Source of the DNA: Heterorhizobium halophytocola | GTDB lineage: Bacteria > Pseudomonadota > Alphaproteobacteria > Rhizobiales > Rhizobiaceae | DNA: 64,000 nt | Reading direction: 5' to 3' | NCBI RefSeq assembly: GCF_017873095.1 | Contig: NZ_JAGGJU010000003.1 | Location: 417,633-481,632, forward strand | Shown: positions 1-8,670 of the stretch, in pieces | Layout: each line of letters begins with the position of its first letter | Numbering within the stretch: position 1 is the first letter of the stretch | Notes under the pieces: model-generated | Told to the model about the DNA's origin: nothing | What the model saw: the letters and a program-made list of their open reading frames with translations, nothing else | Database searches by the model: none | Program-made: the position numbers and the translations under genes

Positions 1-516
1 ATGCCTTCCGGCCAGCAGCCAGTAGTGCATTTCCCGCACCAGTTGTTGGTGCAGCACCGGCACGGAGGAAGGCCGGTCGAGCAGCCGCATCAACCGCAGC
101 GCGGCCTCCTCGACCTCGCGGTCGGTTGGACTGGAATGCACGGCCATACCGTCGATCTCGGGTAGCGCGTCCATCTGCATTGCGAGATCGGCGATCACGG
201 CCGGCTCGAGATCCAGGACGAGCGACAGATAAGGCTTCTCCGGCGATGCCAAGGCGATCTGGCTGACCGTTGGCACGTCGGCGGTGATCAGCAGGCTGTC
301 ACCGGCCTCGAATGTGAAGGTCCGGCTTCCCATCGTCACATGCTTGCGGCCCTGCAGCACAAGGCAGGCGAGCGGTCGCGAGATCGCGTAATCGAGTCCA
401 CTCGGCGCCGTGGTGCGGATCGTCGTCAGGCCGGGAATGGGCGTTTGGGCAAGCCCGTTTGGATCGGCGCAGCTGTCGACATAGGCGGAAACGGTTTCGA
501 GCAGGCTATTTGTCAT
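1..516 (-). CDS. AraC-type transcriptional regulator, N-terminal part (runs off the window)
   Basis: Reading the minus strand from the ATG at 516 gives an open frame of 172 codons that continues past position 1. The translation begins MTNSLLETVSAYVDSC and contains a cupin-like stretch (RPLACLVLQGRKHVTMGSR, then FEAGDSLLITADVPTVSQI) typical of the AraC_N effector-binding domain of AraC regulators. The C-terminal helix-turn-helix domain would lie outside the window, so DNA binding is inferred from family architecture only. The gene is divergent from the SDR oxidoreductase at 652, with 135 bp between them. This is a common arrangement in which the regulator controls the neighbouring oxidoreductase; that link is inference. 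Confidence 0.82.
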   Translation of the reverse strand, partial: MTNSLLETVSAYVDSCADPNGLAQTPIPGLTTIRTTAPSGLDYAISRPLACLVLQGRKHVTMGSRTFTFEAGDSLLITADVPTVSQIALASPEKPYLSLVLDLEPAVIADLAMQMDALPEIDGMAVHSSPTDREVEEAALRLMRLLDRPSSVPVLHQQLVREMHYWLLAGRH

Positions 517-651
517 GCGGCGATCATAACGGCATTTCCAGCGGCGCACCACGGGCTGAGAGGATTGGGCAAAGAACGGCGAGCTCTCGGCAACGACGCA
601 GCAGCGCGGCGGTCCTAGGAAAGGCGACATCCAGAACCCAAGGAGTTCCCC

Positions 652-1407
652 ATGACCAAGATCGCACTCGTCACCGGCGCCAGCCGCGGCCTCGGCCGCA
701 ATACGGCGCTCAGCATCGCCGCCCGCGGCGGTGATGTCGTCATCACCTATCAGAACCGCCGGGAGGATGCCGAGGCCGTCGTCGCCGAGGTCGCGGCACG
801 CGGTCGCAAGGCGGTTGCCCTCAAGCTCGACACCACCGATATTGCCGGCCTCGGCGTCTTCACCGACACCCTGTCGCAGGCGCTGGCCGATCTCTGGCAG
901 CGCGATACCTTCGACCATCTGGTCAACAATGCCGGGCATGGCGACATGGCGGCAATCGCCGACACCACCGAGGCGCAGTTCGACCGGCTGGTCGACGTGC
1001 ATTTCAAGGGGGTCTTCTTTCTGACCCAGGCGCTGCTGCCGCTGATCGCCGATGGCGGCCGGATCGTCAACCTGTCGTCCGGGCTCACCCGGATTTCCTT
1101 TCCGGGCTTTTCAGCCTATTCGGCGGTGAAGGGGGCGGTCGAGATCCTCAGCCTCTATATGGCCAAGGAGTTCGCCGGCCGCGGCATCGCCGTCAACACG
1201 GTCGCCCCCGGCGCCATCGAGACCGATTTCCTCGGCGGCGCGGTGCGCGACATGCCGGACCTCAACCGGCAGTTCGCCGAGATGACGGCGCTCGGACGCG
1301 TCGGTGTACCCGACGACATCGGGCCGATGATCGCCAGTCTGCTGAAGGACGACAATCGCTGGATCACCGCCCAGCGCATCGAGGTGTCCGGCGGCCAGAC
1401 CATCTGA
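652..1407 (+). CDS. SDR family NAD(P)-dependent oxidoreductase
   Basis: A 251-residue classical short-chain dehydrogenase/reductase, the usual length for the family. The cofactor-binding TGASRGLG lies at residues 8-15, NNAG at 92-95, the active-site serine at about 143, and the catalytic YSAVK at 156-160. The ending (ITAQRIEVSGGQ) resembles the normal SDR C-terminus. It probably reduces or oxidises a carbonyl/alcohol substrate with NAD(P)H; the substrate cannot be told. The ATG at 652 follows AAGGAG at a good distance. The gene stands alone between a divergent AraC-type regulator and a downstream hairpin terminator, so it is probably monocistronic and controlled by that regulator. Confidence 0.9.
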   Translation: MTKIALVTGASRGLGRNTALSIAARGGDVVITYQNRREDAEAVVAEVAARGRKAVALKLDTTDIAGLGVFTDTLSQALADLWQRDTFDHLVNNAGHGDMAAIADTTEAQFDRLVDVHFKGVFFLTQALLPLIADGGRIVNLSSGLTRISFPGFSAYSAVKGAVEILSLYMAKEFAGRGIAVNTVAPGAIETDFLGGAVRDMPDLNRQFAEMTALGRVGVPDDIGPMIASLLKDDNRWITAQRIEVSGGQTI

Positions 1408-1438
1408 GCGCTTCGGATCGCGAGACATAGGCAGGACA

Positions 1439-1475
1439 ATGGCGTCGCCCGTTTGCACGGGCGGCGCCATTCTTC
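1439..1475 (+). terminator. Rho-independent terminator after the SDR gene
   Basis: A 13-bp inverted repeat (1439-1451 with 1458-1470, one T-G pair) with a six-base loop is followed by TCTTCTT. It lies 30 bp after the SDR stop codon and before glmU, separating the two transcription units. Confidence 0.65.
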
Positions 1476-1564
1476 TTGCGGGTTCCGGCCGCTGCCGTTA
1501 GGTGTATCGCCGAATTCCGGCCGGTAGCGCGGCCGATTGCCCAAGGATTGGAAGAGGTCGTTTC

Positions 1565-2929
1565 ATGAGCCGCAGTTGTCTTGCCGTCATTCTTGCCGCT
1601 GGTGAAAGCACGCGGATGAAATCGTCGATGTCGAAGGTGCTGCACCCGGTGGCCGGCCTGCCGATGATCGGCCATGTGACGCGCGCCGTGGCCAAAGCCG
1701 GCATTTCCGATATTGCCCTTGTGGTCGGGCGGGATGCCGAAAAGGTTGCCGCAGCTGCCGCCGTCGATGGCGTCGAGATCACGACGGTCGTGCAGACCCA
1801 ACGCCTCGGCACCGGCCATGCCGTGCTGACCGCCCGCGACAGTATCGCCAGGGGATATGACGACGTCCTGGTGACCTATGGCGATGCGCCGCTGATCACC
1901 GAGGCGCCGTTTGCCGCTGCGCGTGCCCGACTGGCGGCAGGGGCCGATATCGTGGTCATCGGCTTCAACACCGACAAGCCGACCGGCTATGGCCGCCTGA
2001 TCGTCAGGGACGGCGAACTGGTGGCGATCCGCGAGGAGAAGGACGCCAGCGAAGCCGAACGGGCGATCACCTGGTGCAATAGCGGCCTGATGGTGATCGA
2101 TGGCCACAAGGCCATCGGCTACCTGGAGAAGATCGGCAATGCCAATGCCAAGGGCGAGTACTATCTGACGGATATCGTCGAGGTCGCCCGCGCCGAGGGC
2201 AGCAAGGTGGAAGCAGTCGAGGCCCCCGAGGCGGAACTGGCCGGTGCCAACAACCGCGCCGAACTCGCCGTGGTCGAGCGCCTGTGGCAGGAACGCCGCC
2301 GCCGCGAACTGATGATCTCGGGTGTCACCATGATCGCGCCGGAAACCGTGTTCCTCGCCCATGATACCGCGATCGCCGCCGATGCGCTGATCGAGCCGAA
2401 TGTCGTCTTCGGGCCGGGCGTGACGATCGACGCCGGTGCCGTCATCCATGCCTTCAGCCATATCGAGGGCGCGCATGTCGCCTCCGGCGCCACTGTCGGC
2501 CCGTTTGCCCGTCTGCGCCCGGGCGCGGATCTGGCCGAAGGCGCCAAGGTCGGCAATTTCTGCGAGGTGAAGAACGCCGATATCGGCCGTGGCGCCAAGG
2601 TCAACCACCTGACCTATATCGGCGATGCCTCGGTCGGCGAAGCGACGAATATCGGCGCCGGCACGATCACCTGCAATTACGATGGCGTGAACAAGCACAA
2701 GACGGAGATCGGCGCCAATGCCTTTATCGGCTCGAACTCCGCGCTCGTCGCGCCGGTGACGATCGGGAACGGCGCCTATATCGCCTCCGGCAGCGTGATC
2801 ACCGAGGCCGTGCCGGACAATGCACTGGCGCTCGGCCGGGCGCGGCAGGAGATCAAGCCGGAGCGGGCCACCGTGCTGCGCGAGCGCGCGCTGGCGATCA
2901 AGGCTGCGAAAAAGGTCGCCAAGGGATGA
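1565..2929 (+). CDS. glmU: Bifunctional UDP-N-acetylglucosamine pyrophosphorylase / glucosamine-1-phosphate N-acetyltransferase
   Basis: GlmU makes UDP-GlcNAc for peptidoglycan and lipopolysaccharide. It acetylates glucosamine-1-phosphate (C-terminal domain) and then transfers UMP from UTP (N-terminal domain). The protein is 454 residues, the usual length. The nucleotidyltransferase signature LAAGESTRM followed by SKVLHP is near the N-terminus. The C-terminal half is a left-handed beta-helix of hexapeptide repeats, including the [19 protein letters not shown] stretch and [11 protein letters not shown]. The frame is open further upstream to 1502, but the ATG at 1565 follows GGAAGAGG and starts exactly at the conserved domain, so it is chosen. 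glmS follows 135 bp downstream, so consecutive enzymes of the same pathway are adjacent. Confidence 0.97.
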   Translation: MSRSCLAVILAAGESTRMKSSMSKVLHPVAGLPMIGHVTRAVAKAGISDIALVVGRDAEKVAAAAAVDGVEITTVVQTQRLGTGHAVLTARDSIARGYDDVLVTYGDAPLITEAPFAAARARLAAGADIVVIGFNTDKPTGYGRLIVRDGELVAIREEKDASEAERAITWCNSGLMVIDGHKAIGYLEKIGNANAKGEYYLTDIVEVARAEGSKVEAVEAPEAELAGANNRAELAVVERLWQERRRRELMISGVTMIAPETVFLAHDTAIAADALIEPNVVFGPGVTIDAGAVIHAFSHIEGAHVASGATVGPFARLRPGADLAEGAKVGNFCEVKNADIGRGAKVNHLTYIGDASVGEATNIGAGTITCNYDGVNKHKTEIGANAFIGSNSALVAPVTIGNGAYIASGSVITEAVPDNALALGRARQEIKPERATVLRERALAIKAAKKVAKG

Positions 2930-3064
2930 ATACCACTTCCGCTAACCGGCTGCCGTAACAGGACGAAACCCTTTGTGACCGCCGGTTTCCATTGTCCGGA
3001 TTGCGCATTCGCGCAAAATCGCTAGGAGTGGCGCGATAATACCAATTGGGCGACGGAGAGTTAC

Positions 3065-4891
3065 ATGTGCGGCATTGTCGGAATAGTCGGAAACCAGCCT
3101 GTCGCCGGACGACTGGTCGATGCGCTCCGGCGGCTCGAATATCGCGGCTATGATTCGGCCGGGGTGGCGACCATCCACGACGGCGCGATGAACCGCCGCC
3201 GCGCCAAGGGCAAGCTGTTCAACCTGGAAAAGGTGCTCGACGACCAGCCGCTCGACGGCGCGGTCGGCATTGCCCATACCCGCTGGGCCACCCATGGCGT
3301 GCCGAACGAGGACAACGCCCATCCGCATTTCGTCGAAGGCGTCGCCGTCGTCCACAACGGCATCATCGAGAACTTCTCCGAACTGAAGGACGGCCTCGTC
3401 GCCGACGGCGCGACCTTCACCAGCCAGACCGACACGGAAGTGGTCGCCCAGCTGATCGCCCGCCATATCCGCCAGGGCCTCGACAACCGCGCCGCCATGC
3501 TGGCGGCCCTCAACGAGATCACCGGTGCCTATGCGCTCGTTGTCATGTTCCGGGACGATCCGGGGACGATCATGGCCGCCCGCTTCGGGCCGCCGCTCGC
3601 CGTCGGCTTTGGCAGGGACGAGATGTTTCTCGGCTCCGACGCGATCGCCTTGTCGCCGTTCACCAATGACATCGTCTATCTGGTCGACGGCGACTGCGCG
3701 ATCGTCCATCGCACCGGTGCCGAAATCATCGACTTTGCCGGCAATCCGGTCGAGCGGCCGCACCAGATCTCCCAGGCGACCGCCTATATGGTCGACAAGG
3801 GCAATCACCGCCATTTCATGGAAAAGGAGATCTACGAGCAGCCGGAGGTTATCAGCCATGCGCTGTCGCATTATGTCGATCTTGCCAGCTATTCGATCCG
3901 TCCCGATATCGCCGGCATCGACTTCGAGCACCTGAAGGGGCTTGCGATCTCCGCCTGCGGTACCGCCTACCTATCCGGTCTGGTCGGCAAGTACTGGTTC
4001 GAGCGCTATGCCCGTCTCCCGGTCGAGATCGATGTCGCCTCCGAGTTCCGCTACCGCGAACTGCCGCTGTCGAAGGACCAGGCGGCGCTGTTCATCTCGC
4101 AGTCGGGCGAGACGGCCGATACGCTGGCCTCGCTGCGCTACTGCAAGGACGAGGGGCTGTCGATCGGTGCCGTGGTGAATGTCAGCGAATCGACCATCGC
4201 CCGCGAGGCCGATGCCGTGTTCCCGATCCTGGCCGGCCCGGAAATCGGGGTCGCATCGACCAAGGCCTTTACCTGCCAGCTGGCCGTGCTTGCCTCGCTG
4301 TCGATCGCCGCCGGCCGCGCGCGCGGCAGGATTACCGCCGAAGAGGAGCGCGAGATGGTCCGCCATCTCTCCGAGATGCCGCGGATCATGAGCCGGGTGC
4401 TGAATTCGATCCATGACCCGATCGAACAGCTGTCGCGCGAACTGTCGAAGTTCCGCCATGTGCTCTATCTCGGTCGCGGCACCAGCTATCCGCTGGCGCT
4501 CGAAGGCGCGCTGAAGCTGAAGGAAATTTCCTATATCCATGCCGAAGGCTATGCCGCCGGCGAGCTGAAGCACGGGCCGATCGCGCTGATCGACGAGACC
4601 ATGCCGGTGATCGTGATCGCCCCGCATGACCGGTTCTTCGAAAAGACCGTGTCGAACATGCAGGAAGTCGCCGCCCGCGGCGGCAAGATCATCTTCATCA
4701 CCGACGAGAAGGGGGCCGCCGCCTCCAAGCTCGAGACCATGGCGACGATCGTGCTGCCGGATGTCGCCGAGATCATCGCCCCCATGGTGTTCTCGCTGCC
4801 GATCCAGCTGCTCGCCTACCATACGGCCGTCTTCATGGGCACCGATGTGGACCAGCCGCGCAACCTGGCGAAATCGGTGACCGTGGAATGA
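3065..4891 (+). CDS. glmS: Glutamine-fructose-6-phosphate aminotransferase (isomerizing)
   Basis: GlmS converts fructose-6-phosphate and glutamine to glucosamine-6-phosphate, the first committed step to UDP-GlcNAc. The 608-residue product has the N-terminal nucleophile cysteine exposed after Met removal (MCGIVGIVG), a class II glutaminase domain, then two SIS sugar-isomerase domains (ISACGTAYLSG is the first phosphate-binding turn). It ends in PRNLAKSVTVE, the invariant GlmS C-terminus. It follows glmU and overlaps the next gene by four bases (ATGA), indicating translational coupling with the GNAT gene. No glmS ribozyme-like element was seen upstream; such ribozymes are known from Gram-positive bacteria. 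Confidence 0.97.
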   Translation: MCGIVGIVGNQPVAGRLVDALRRLEYRGYDSAGVATIHDGAMNRRRAKGKLFNLEKVLDDQPLDGAVGIAHTRWATHGVPNEDNAHPHFVEGVAVVHNGIIENFSELKDGLVADGATFTSQTDTEVVAQLIARHIRQGLDNRAAMLAALNEITGAYALVVMFRDDPGTIMAARFGPPLAVGFGRDEMFLGSDAIALSPFTNDIVYLVDGDCAIVHRTGAEIIDFAGNPVERPHQISQATAYMVDKGNHRHFMEKEIYEQPEVISHALSHYVDLASYSIRPDIAGIDFEHLKGLAISACGTAYLSGLVGKYWFERYARLPVEIDVASEFRYRELPLSKDQAALFISQSGETADTLASLRYCKDEGLSIGAVVNVSESTIAREADAVFPILAGPEIGVASTKAFTCQLAVLASLSIAAGRARGRITAEEEREMVRHLSEMPRIMSRVLNSIHDPIEQLSRELSKFRHVLYLGRGTSYPLALEGALKLKEISYIHAEGYAAGELKHGPIALIDETMPVIVIAPHDRFFEKTVSNMQEVAARGGKIIFITDEKGAAASKLETMATIVLPDVAEIIAPMVFSLPIQLLAYHTAVFMGTDVDQPRNLAKSVTVE

Positions 4892-5391
4892 TCATCCGGC
4901 CGGAGCGGCCGTCGGACGCGGCCGCGATCGGCACGGTCACGGCGCAGGCCTTTACCGACAAATGGTATAGCGACGGCAGCGAGCCGGCCATCATCGTGCG
5001 GCTGCGGACAGCCGGGGTGCTCGCCGTGTCGCTGGTCGCGGAAGGCGAGGGCGCCGTCATCGGCCATATCGGCTTTTCGCCGGTGGAACTGTCGGGCGGT
5101 GAAAAGGGTTGGTATGCGTTGGGTCCGGTGGCCGTTCGTCCCGACTGGCAGGGCACCGGCATCGGCGGCGAACTGGTCCGCCGCGGTATCGATGCATTGC
5201 GGGAGAGGGATGCGGCGGGCTGCGTTCTCGTCGGCGCGCCGAAATATTATCGCCGGTTCGGCTTTGCCCATCCGGATGGCCTGTCGGCCATCGGCGAGCG
5301 GGCCGAATATTTCATGGCCCTGACCTTGCGTGCACCGCAACCCTTGGGCATTGTCACGTTCCATCCTGCCTTTTACGGCGACGTGGCCTGA
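4888..5391 (+). CDS. GNAT family N-acetyltransferase (YhbS-like)
   Basis: A 167-residue single-domain acetyltransferase. The acetyl-CoA binding motif is visible as VRPDWQGTGIGGELVRRGI, preceded by the ALGPVAV strand and followed by the GAPKYYRRFGF segment typical of YhbS-like GNATs. The start codon overlaps the glmS stop (ATGA), so the two are probably translated from one transcript. The substrate is unknown. Coupling to glmS might suggest an amino sugar, but YhbS-like proteins are found in many contexts and this is only a suggestion. Confidence 0.88.
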   Translation: MIIRPERPSDAAAIGTVTAQAFTDKWYSDGSEPAIIVRLRTAGVLAVSLVAEGEGAVIGHIGFSPVELSGGEKGWYALGPVAVRPDWQGTGIGGELVRRGIDALRERDAAGCVLVGAPKYYRRFGFAHPDGLSAIGERAEYFMALTLRAPQPLGIVTFHPAFYGDVA

Positions 5392-5408
5392 ACAGAGCTT
5401 ATGAGCCG

Positions 5409-6134
5409 ATGAACGACAGACCGGAGCGCATTTCGCTTGCGACGCGCCTCAGAAACAGTTTCCTCACGGGGCTGATCATCTGTGCGCCGATGGCGATTAC
5501 CATCTATCTCACCTGGACCTTCGTGCACTGGGCCGACAGCTGGGTTACGCCCTATCTGCCGAACCGCTACAACCCGGCCTCCTACACGAAGTTCGCGGTG
5601 CCCGGCACCGGTCTGGTCATCGCCGTCATCGTCATCACCATCGTCGGCATTCTCGGCCGCAACCTGATCGGCCGGTCGATCGTCCAGTACGGCGAATCGA
5701 TCCTCAACCGCATGCCGCTGGTGCGCACGGTCTACAAGACCACCAAGCAGATCTTCGAGACCGTGCTGAAGGAACAGTCGAACTCGTTCAAGAAGTGCGG
5801 GCTGATCGAGTTTCCGAGCCCCGGCATGTGGGCACTGGTGTTCATCTCGACGGATGCGCAAGGGGAGATCGCGGCCAAGCTCAACGAGGAAGGCGAGGAA
5901 ATGGTCGCCGTCTTCCTGCCGCCGACACCGGTGCCGACCGCCGGCTTCCTGATGTTCGTGCCGCGCTCGAAGCTGAAACTGCTCGACATGACCCCGGAAG
6001 AGGGCATCAAGCTGCTGATTTCGGCCGGTCTGGTGACGCCGGAATACAAGCCCGCCAAGCCGCAGGATGGGCCGCCGCCGCTGCCGACCGCCGTGCCGCC
6101 CGTTTCCCCGCAGACCGTTTCTTCCGAGCCGTAA
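5409..6134 (+). CDS. DUF502 family membrane protein
   Basis: A 241-residue protein with two hydrophobic segments near the N-terminus (about residues 16-38 and 64-86, the latter rich in I and V around VIAVIVITIVGILGRN). A conserved cytoplasmic domain follows (YGESILNRMPLVRTVYKTTK and GLIEFPSPGMWALVFIST). These are the marks of DUF502, a widespread bacterial family without a settled function. A proline-rich tail (PPPLPTAVPPVSP) ends the protein. The frame is open upstream, but the ATG at 5409 gives the family N-terminus. It is last in the glmU-glmS-GNAT direction and faces recG with a 15-bp gap. Confidence 0.87.
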   Translation: MNDRPERISLATRLRNSFLTGLIICAPMAITIYLTWTFVHWADSWVTPYLPNRYNPASYTKFAVPGTGLVIAVIVITIVGILGRNLIGRSIVQYGESILNRMPLVRTVYKTTKQIFETVLKEQSNSFKKCGLIEFPSPGMWALVFISTDAQGEIAAKLNEEGEEMVAVFLPPTPVPTAGFLMFVPRSKLKLLDMTPEEGIKLLISAGLVTPEYKPAKPQDGPPPLPTAVPPVSPQTVSSEP

Positions 6135-6149
6135 ACGTCCGACCGGTCG

Positions 6150-8255
6150 TCAGCCGGCACGCAGAAACCGGATCGCCTCGTCGCGGCGATGCAGGTAGAG
6201 CAGCGTGCGCACCGCCTGGCCGCGCTCGCTTTCCAGATCGGGATCCTTTTCCAGCAGATATTGCGCATCCTTGCGGGCGATCTCCAGCAGGTCGCCATGC
6301 GCCTCGAGGCTGGCAATCTTGAAGCCCGGCGTGCCCGACTGGCGGGTGCCGAGAAGTTCGCCTTCGCCGCGCAGCCTCAAGTCCTCCTCGGCGATGAGGA
6401 AACCGTCTTCCGAATCGCGCAGGATCTTCAGCCGCGCCTGGCCGGTTTCCGACAGCGGGCCCTTGTAGAGCAGGATGCAGGAGGAGGCCTCTTCGCCGCG
6501 CCCGACACGGCCGCGCAGCTGGTGCAGCTGCGCCAGGCCGAAGCGCTCGGCATGCTCGATCACCATGATCGAGGCATCCGGTACATCGACACCGACCTCG
6601 ACCACGGTGGTGGCCACCAGCAACCGTGTCTCGCCCGACTTGAAGGCCAGCATGGCGGCATCCTTGTCGGGACCGGCCATCTTGCCGTGGACGAGGCCGA
6701 TCGGCGCGCCGACGGCCTTTTCCAGTACCGCATGCCGCTCCTCGGCGCTCATCAGGTCTGAGACGTCCGACTCCTCGACCAGCGGGCAGATCCAGTAGGC
6801 CTTCTTGCCCTCGGCGATCGCGGCGCGCAGGCGCTCGACGATCTCGCCGGTGCGCTCCATCGGCACGGTCACCGTCTGGATCGGCTTGCGGCCTGCCGGC
6901 TTCTCGGTGAGCTTGGAGACGTCCATGTCGCCGAAGGCGGCGAGCACCAGCGTGCGCGGGATCGGCGTTGCCGTCATCACCAGCATATGCGGCGAGACGC
7001 CCTTGGCGGTCAGGCGCAGGCGCTGATGCACGCCGAAGCGATGCTGCTCGTCGACGACCGCCAGCATCAGGTCGTGATAGCTGACGCTATCCTGGAACAG
7101 CGCGTGCGTGCCGATGATGATCTGCGCCTCGCCGGAGGCGATCCGCTCCAGGATCGCCTCGCGCTCCTTGCCCTTCGTGCGCCCGGTCAGCACCTCGACC
7201 CTGATCCCGACGATCTCGGCAAGCTTCGAAATGGTCGCATGGTGCTGGCGGGCGAGAATTTCGGTCGGCGCCATCAGCACCGCCTGGCCGCCGGCCTCGA
7301 CGGCCGTCGCCATCGACAGCAGCGCCACCAGCGTCTTGCCGGCGCCGACATCGCCCTGCAGCAGCCTGAGCATGCGCTGCTGGCCGGCCATGTCGGCGAG
7401 AATGTCGCGCACCGCGGCCTCCTGGCTGCCGGTCGGCGAAAAGGGCAGTGCGGCGCGAATCTTCTCCGACAGCGCGCCGGTGCCGACCACCGGCTTGCCC
7501 GGTGCACGGCGCACCTTCTGCCTGACCAGCGCCAGCGATACCTGGCCTGCGAGGAATTCGTCATAGCCGAGCCGCCGACGGGCGGGGGCCTGCGGGTCGA
7601 TATCACTCTCGTCGCGGGGGTGGTGCAAAGCCCGCACGGCATCGCCAGGGGTCATGAAGCCCTGTTTTTGCACCAGCGCCGCATCGGCCCATTCCGGCAG
7701 GTCGGGCAGGGCGGCGACCGCGGTCTCGATCGCCTTGCGCAGCGTCTTCGGCGACAGGCCCGCGGTCAGCGGATAGACCGGCTCGGTAAGCGGCATGTCG
7801 CCGGCCTCCGATACCTTCACCATCATGTCGGGATGGACCATGGAGGCGCGGCCGTTGAACCAGTCCACCTTGCCGGAGACCATGACCTTCTCGTCGAGCG
7901 GCAGCGTCTTTTCCAGCCAGTTGCCCTTGGCGCGAAAGAATGTGAGTGCCAGTTCGCCTGTTTCATCGCGGACGATCACCCGGTAGGGCTGGTTGGAGCG
8001 GGCATTCTGCGGCGGAAGGTGCCGCTCCACCGTGCCGGTGATCGTGACGATCTGCCCCTCCTGGGCAAAGGCGATGCCGGGCTGGTGGCGCCGGTCGATC
8101 AGCCGGAAGGGCGCAAGGAAGAGAAGGTCGATGACCTTCGCCTCGTCGGCGCTGTCGCGCTGAAGCACGGTCGCCATCATCTCGGCGACCTTGGGGCCGA
8201 CGCCGGCAAGCGAGGTGATGGAGGCAAAAAGCGGATCGAGTATGGCTGGTCTCAT
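6150..8255 (-). CDS. recG: ATP-dependent DNA helicase RecG
   Basis: RecG remodels stalled replication forks and branch-migrates Holliday junctions. The 701-residue product begins MRPAILDPLFASITSLAGVG, has an OB-fold wedge domain (GTVERHLPP region), the Walker A motif GDVGAGKT, the DEQH box (VVDEQHRFGVHQR) and helicase motif VI in LHQLRGRVGRG. The frame extends upstream to 8432 but crosses into the sdhE promoter. The ATG at 8255 matches the family N-terminus and length. It is transcribed divergently from sdhE-mfd, an arrangement common in Rhizobiales. Confidence 0.96.
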   Translation of the reverse strand: MRPAILDPLFASITSLAGVGPKVAEMMATVLQRDSADEAKVIDLLFLAPFRLIDRRHQPGIAFAQEGQIVTITGTVERHLPPQNARSNQPYRVIVRDETGELALTFFRAKGNWLEKTLPLDEKVMVSGKVDWFNGRASMVHPDMMVKVSEAGDMPLTEPVYPLTAGLSPKTLRKAIETAVAALPDLPEWADAALVQKQGFMTPGDAVRALHHPRDESDIDPQAPARRRLGYDEFLAGQVSLALVRQKVRRAPGKPVVGTGALSEKIRAALPFSPTGSQEAAVRDILADMAGQQRMLRLLQGDVGAGKTLVALLSMATAVEAGGQAVLMAPTEILARQHHATISKLAEIVGIRVEVLTGRTKGKEREAILERIASGEAQIIIGTHALFQDSVSYHDLMLAVVDEQHRFGVHQRLRLTAKGVSPHMLVMTATPIPRTLVLAAFGDMDVSKLTEKPAGRKPIQTVTVPMERTGEIVERLRAAIAEGKKAYWICPLVEESDVSDLMSAEERHAVLEKAVGAPIGLVHGKMAGPDKDAAMLAFKSGETRLLVATTVVEVGVDVPDASIMVIEHAERFGLAQLHQLRGRVGRGEEASSCILLYKGPLSETGQARLKILRDSEDGFLIAEEDLRLRGEGELLGTRQSGTPGFKIASLEAHGDLLEIARKDAQYLLEKDPDLESERGQAVRTLLYLHRRDEAIRFLRAG

Positions 8256-8352
8256 GGCGGCCAAGATGCGACGGAAATTAGGACCAAGGCAAGGCTGACA
8301 AGCGGCGACCGGGACGCTATAGAGGCGCATCAACAGGAAGGTGACCAAGACC

Positions 8353-8670
8353 ATGACAGGGCTAGCGCGCTCCAGTGCCGATCTCGACCCCCGCCGCCGG
8401 CGTATTCTGTTCCGCTGCTGGCATCGCGGCATCCGCGAGATGGACCTGATGCTGGGTCAGTTCGCCGAAGCCGAGATCGCGGATCTGTGCGAGGCGGACC
8501 TCGACGAACTCGAGCGCATCATGGCCGAGGAAGACAACGACCTGATCAAGTGGATCAACGGTGCCGAGCCGGTGCCGGAGCGGCACCAGACCGCTCTGTT
8601 CACGCGGATAGCTGCCCTTCGCCCGGATTTTTCCCTCGTCACCCGGGAGCCTGACGGCACCGCCAAATGA
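8353..8670 (+). CDS. sdhE: FAD assembly factor SdhE (succinate dehydrogenase assembly factor 2 family)
   Basis: A 105-residue protein of the SdhE/YgfY/Sdh5 family, which promotes covalent attachment of FAD to the succinate dehydrogenase flavoprotein. The diagnostic N-terminal stretch RRRRILFRCWHRGIREMD contains the conserved RGxxExD-type motif (RGIREMD). It is followed by acidic helices (LCEADLDELERIM) and WING. The ATG at 8353 is preferred over an in-frame GTG at 8341, because the GTG overlaps the AGGAAGG ribosome-binding site. The stop overlaps the mfd start by four bases (ATGA), so the two are co-translated. Confidence 0.9.
   Translation: MTGLARSSADLDPRRRRILFRCWHRGIREMDLMLGQFAEAEIADLCEADLDELERIMAEEDNDLIKWINGAEPVPERHQTALFTRIAALRPDFSLVTREPDGTAK

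Noticed and set aside
1364..2698. 444-codon minus-strand frame opposite glmU
   Set aside because: Shadow of glmU in a high-GC genome; His/Asp/Gly-rich composition and no family wording.
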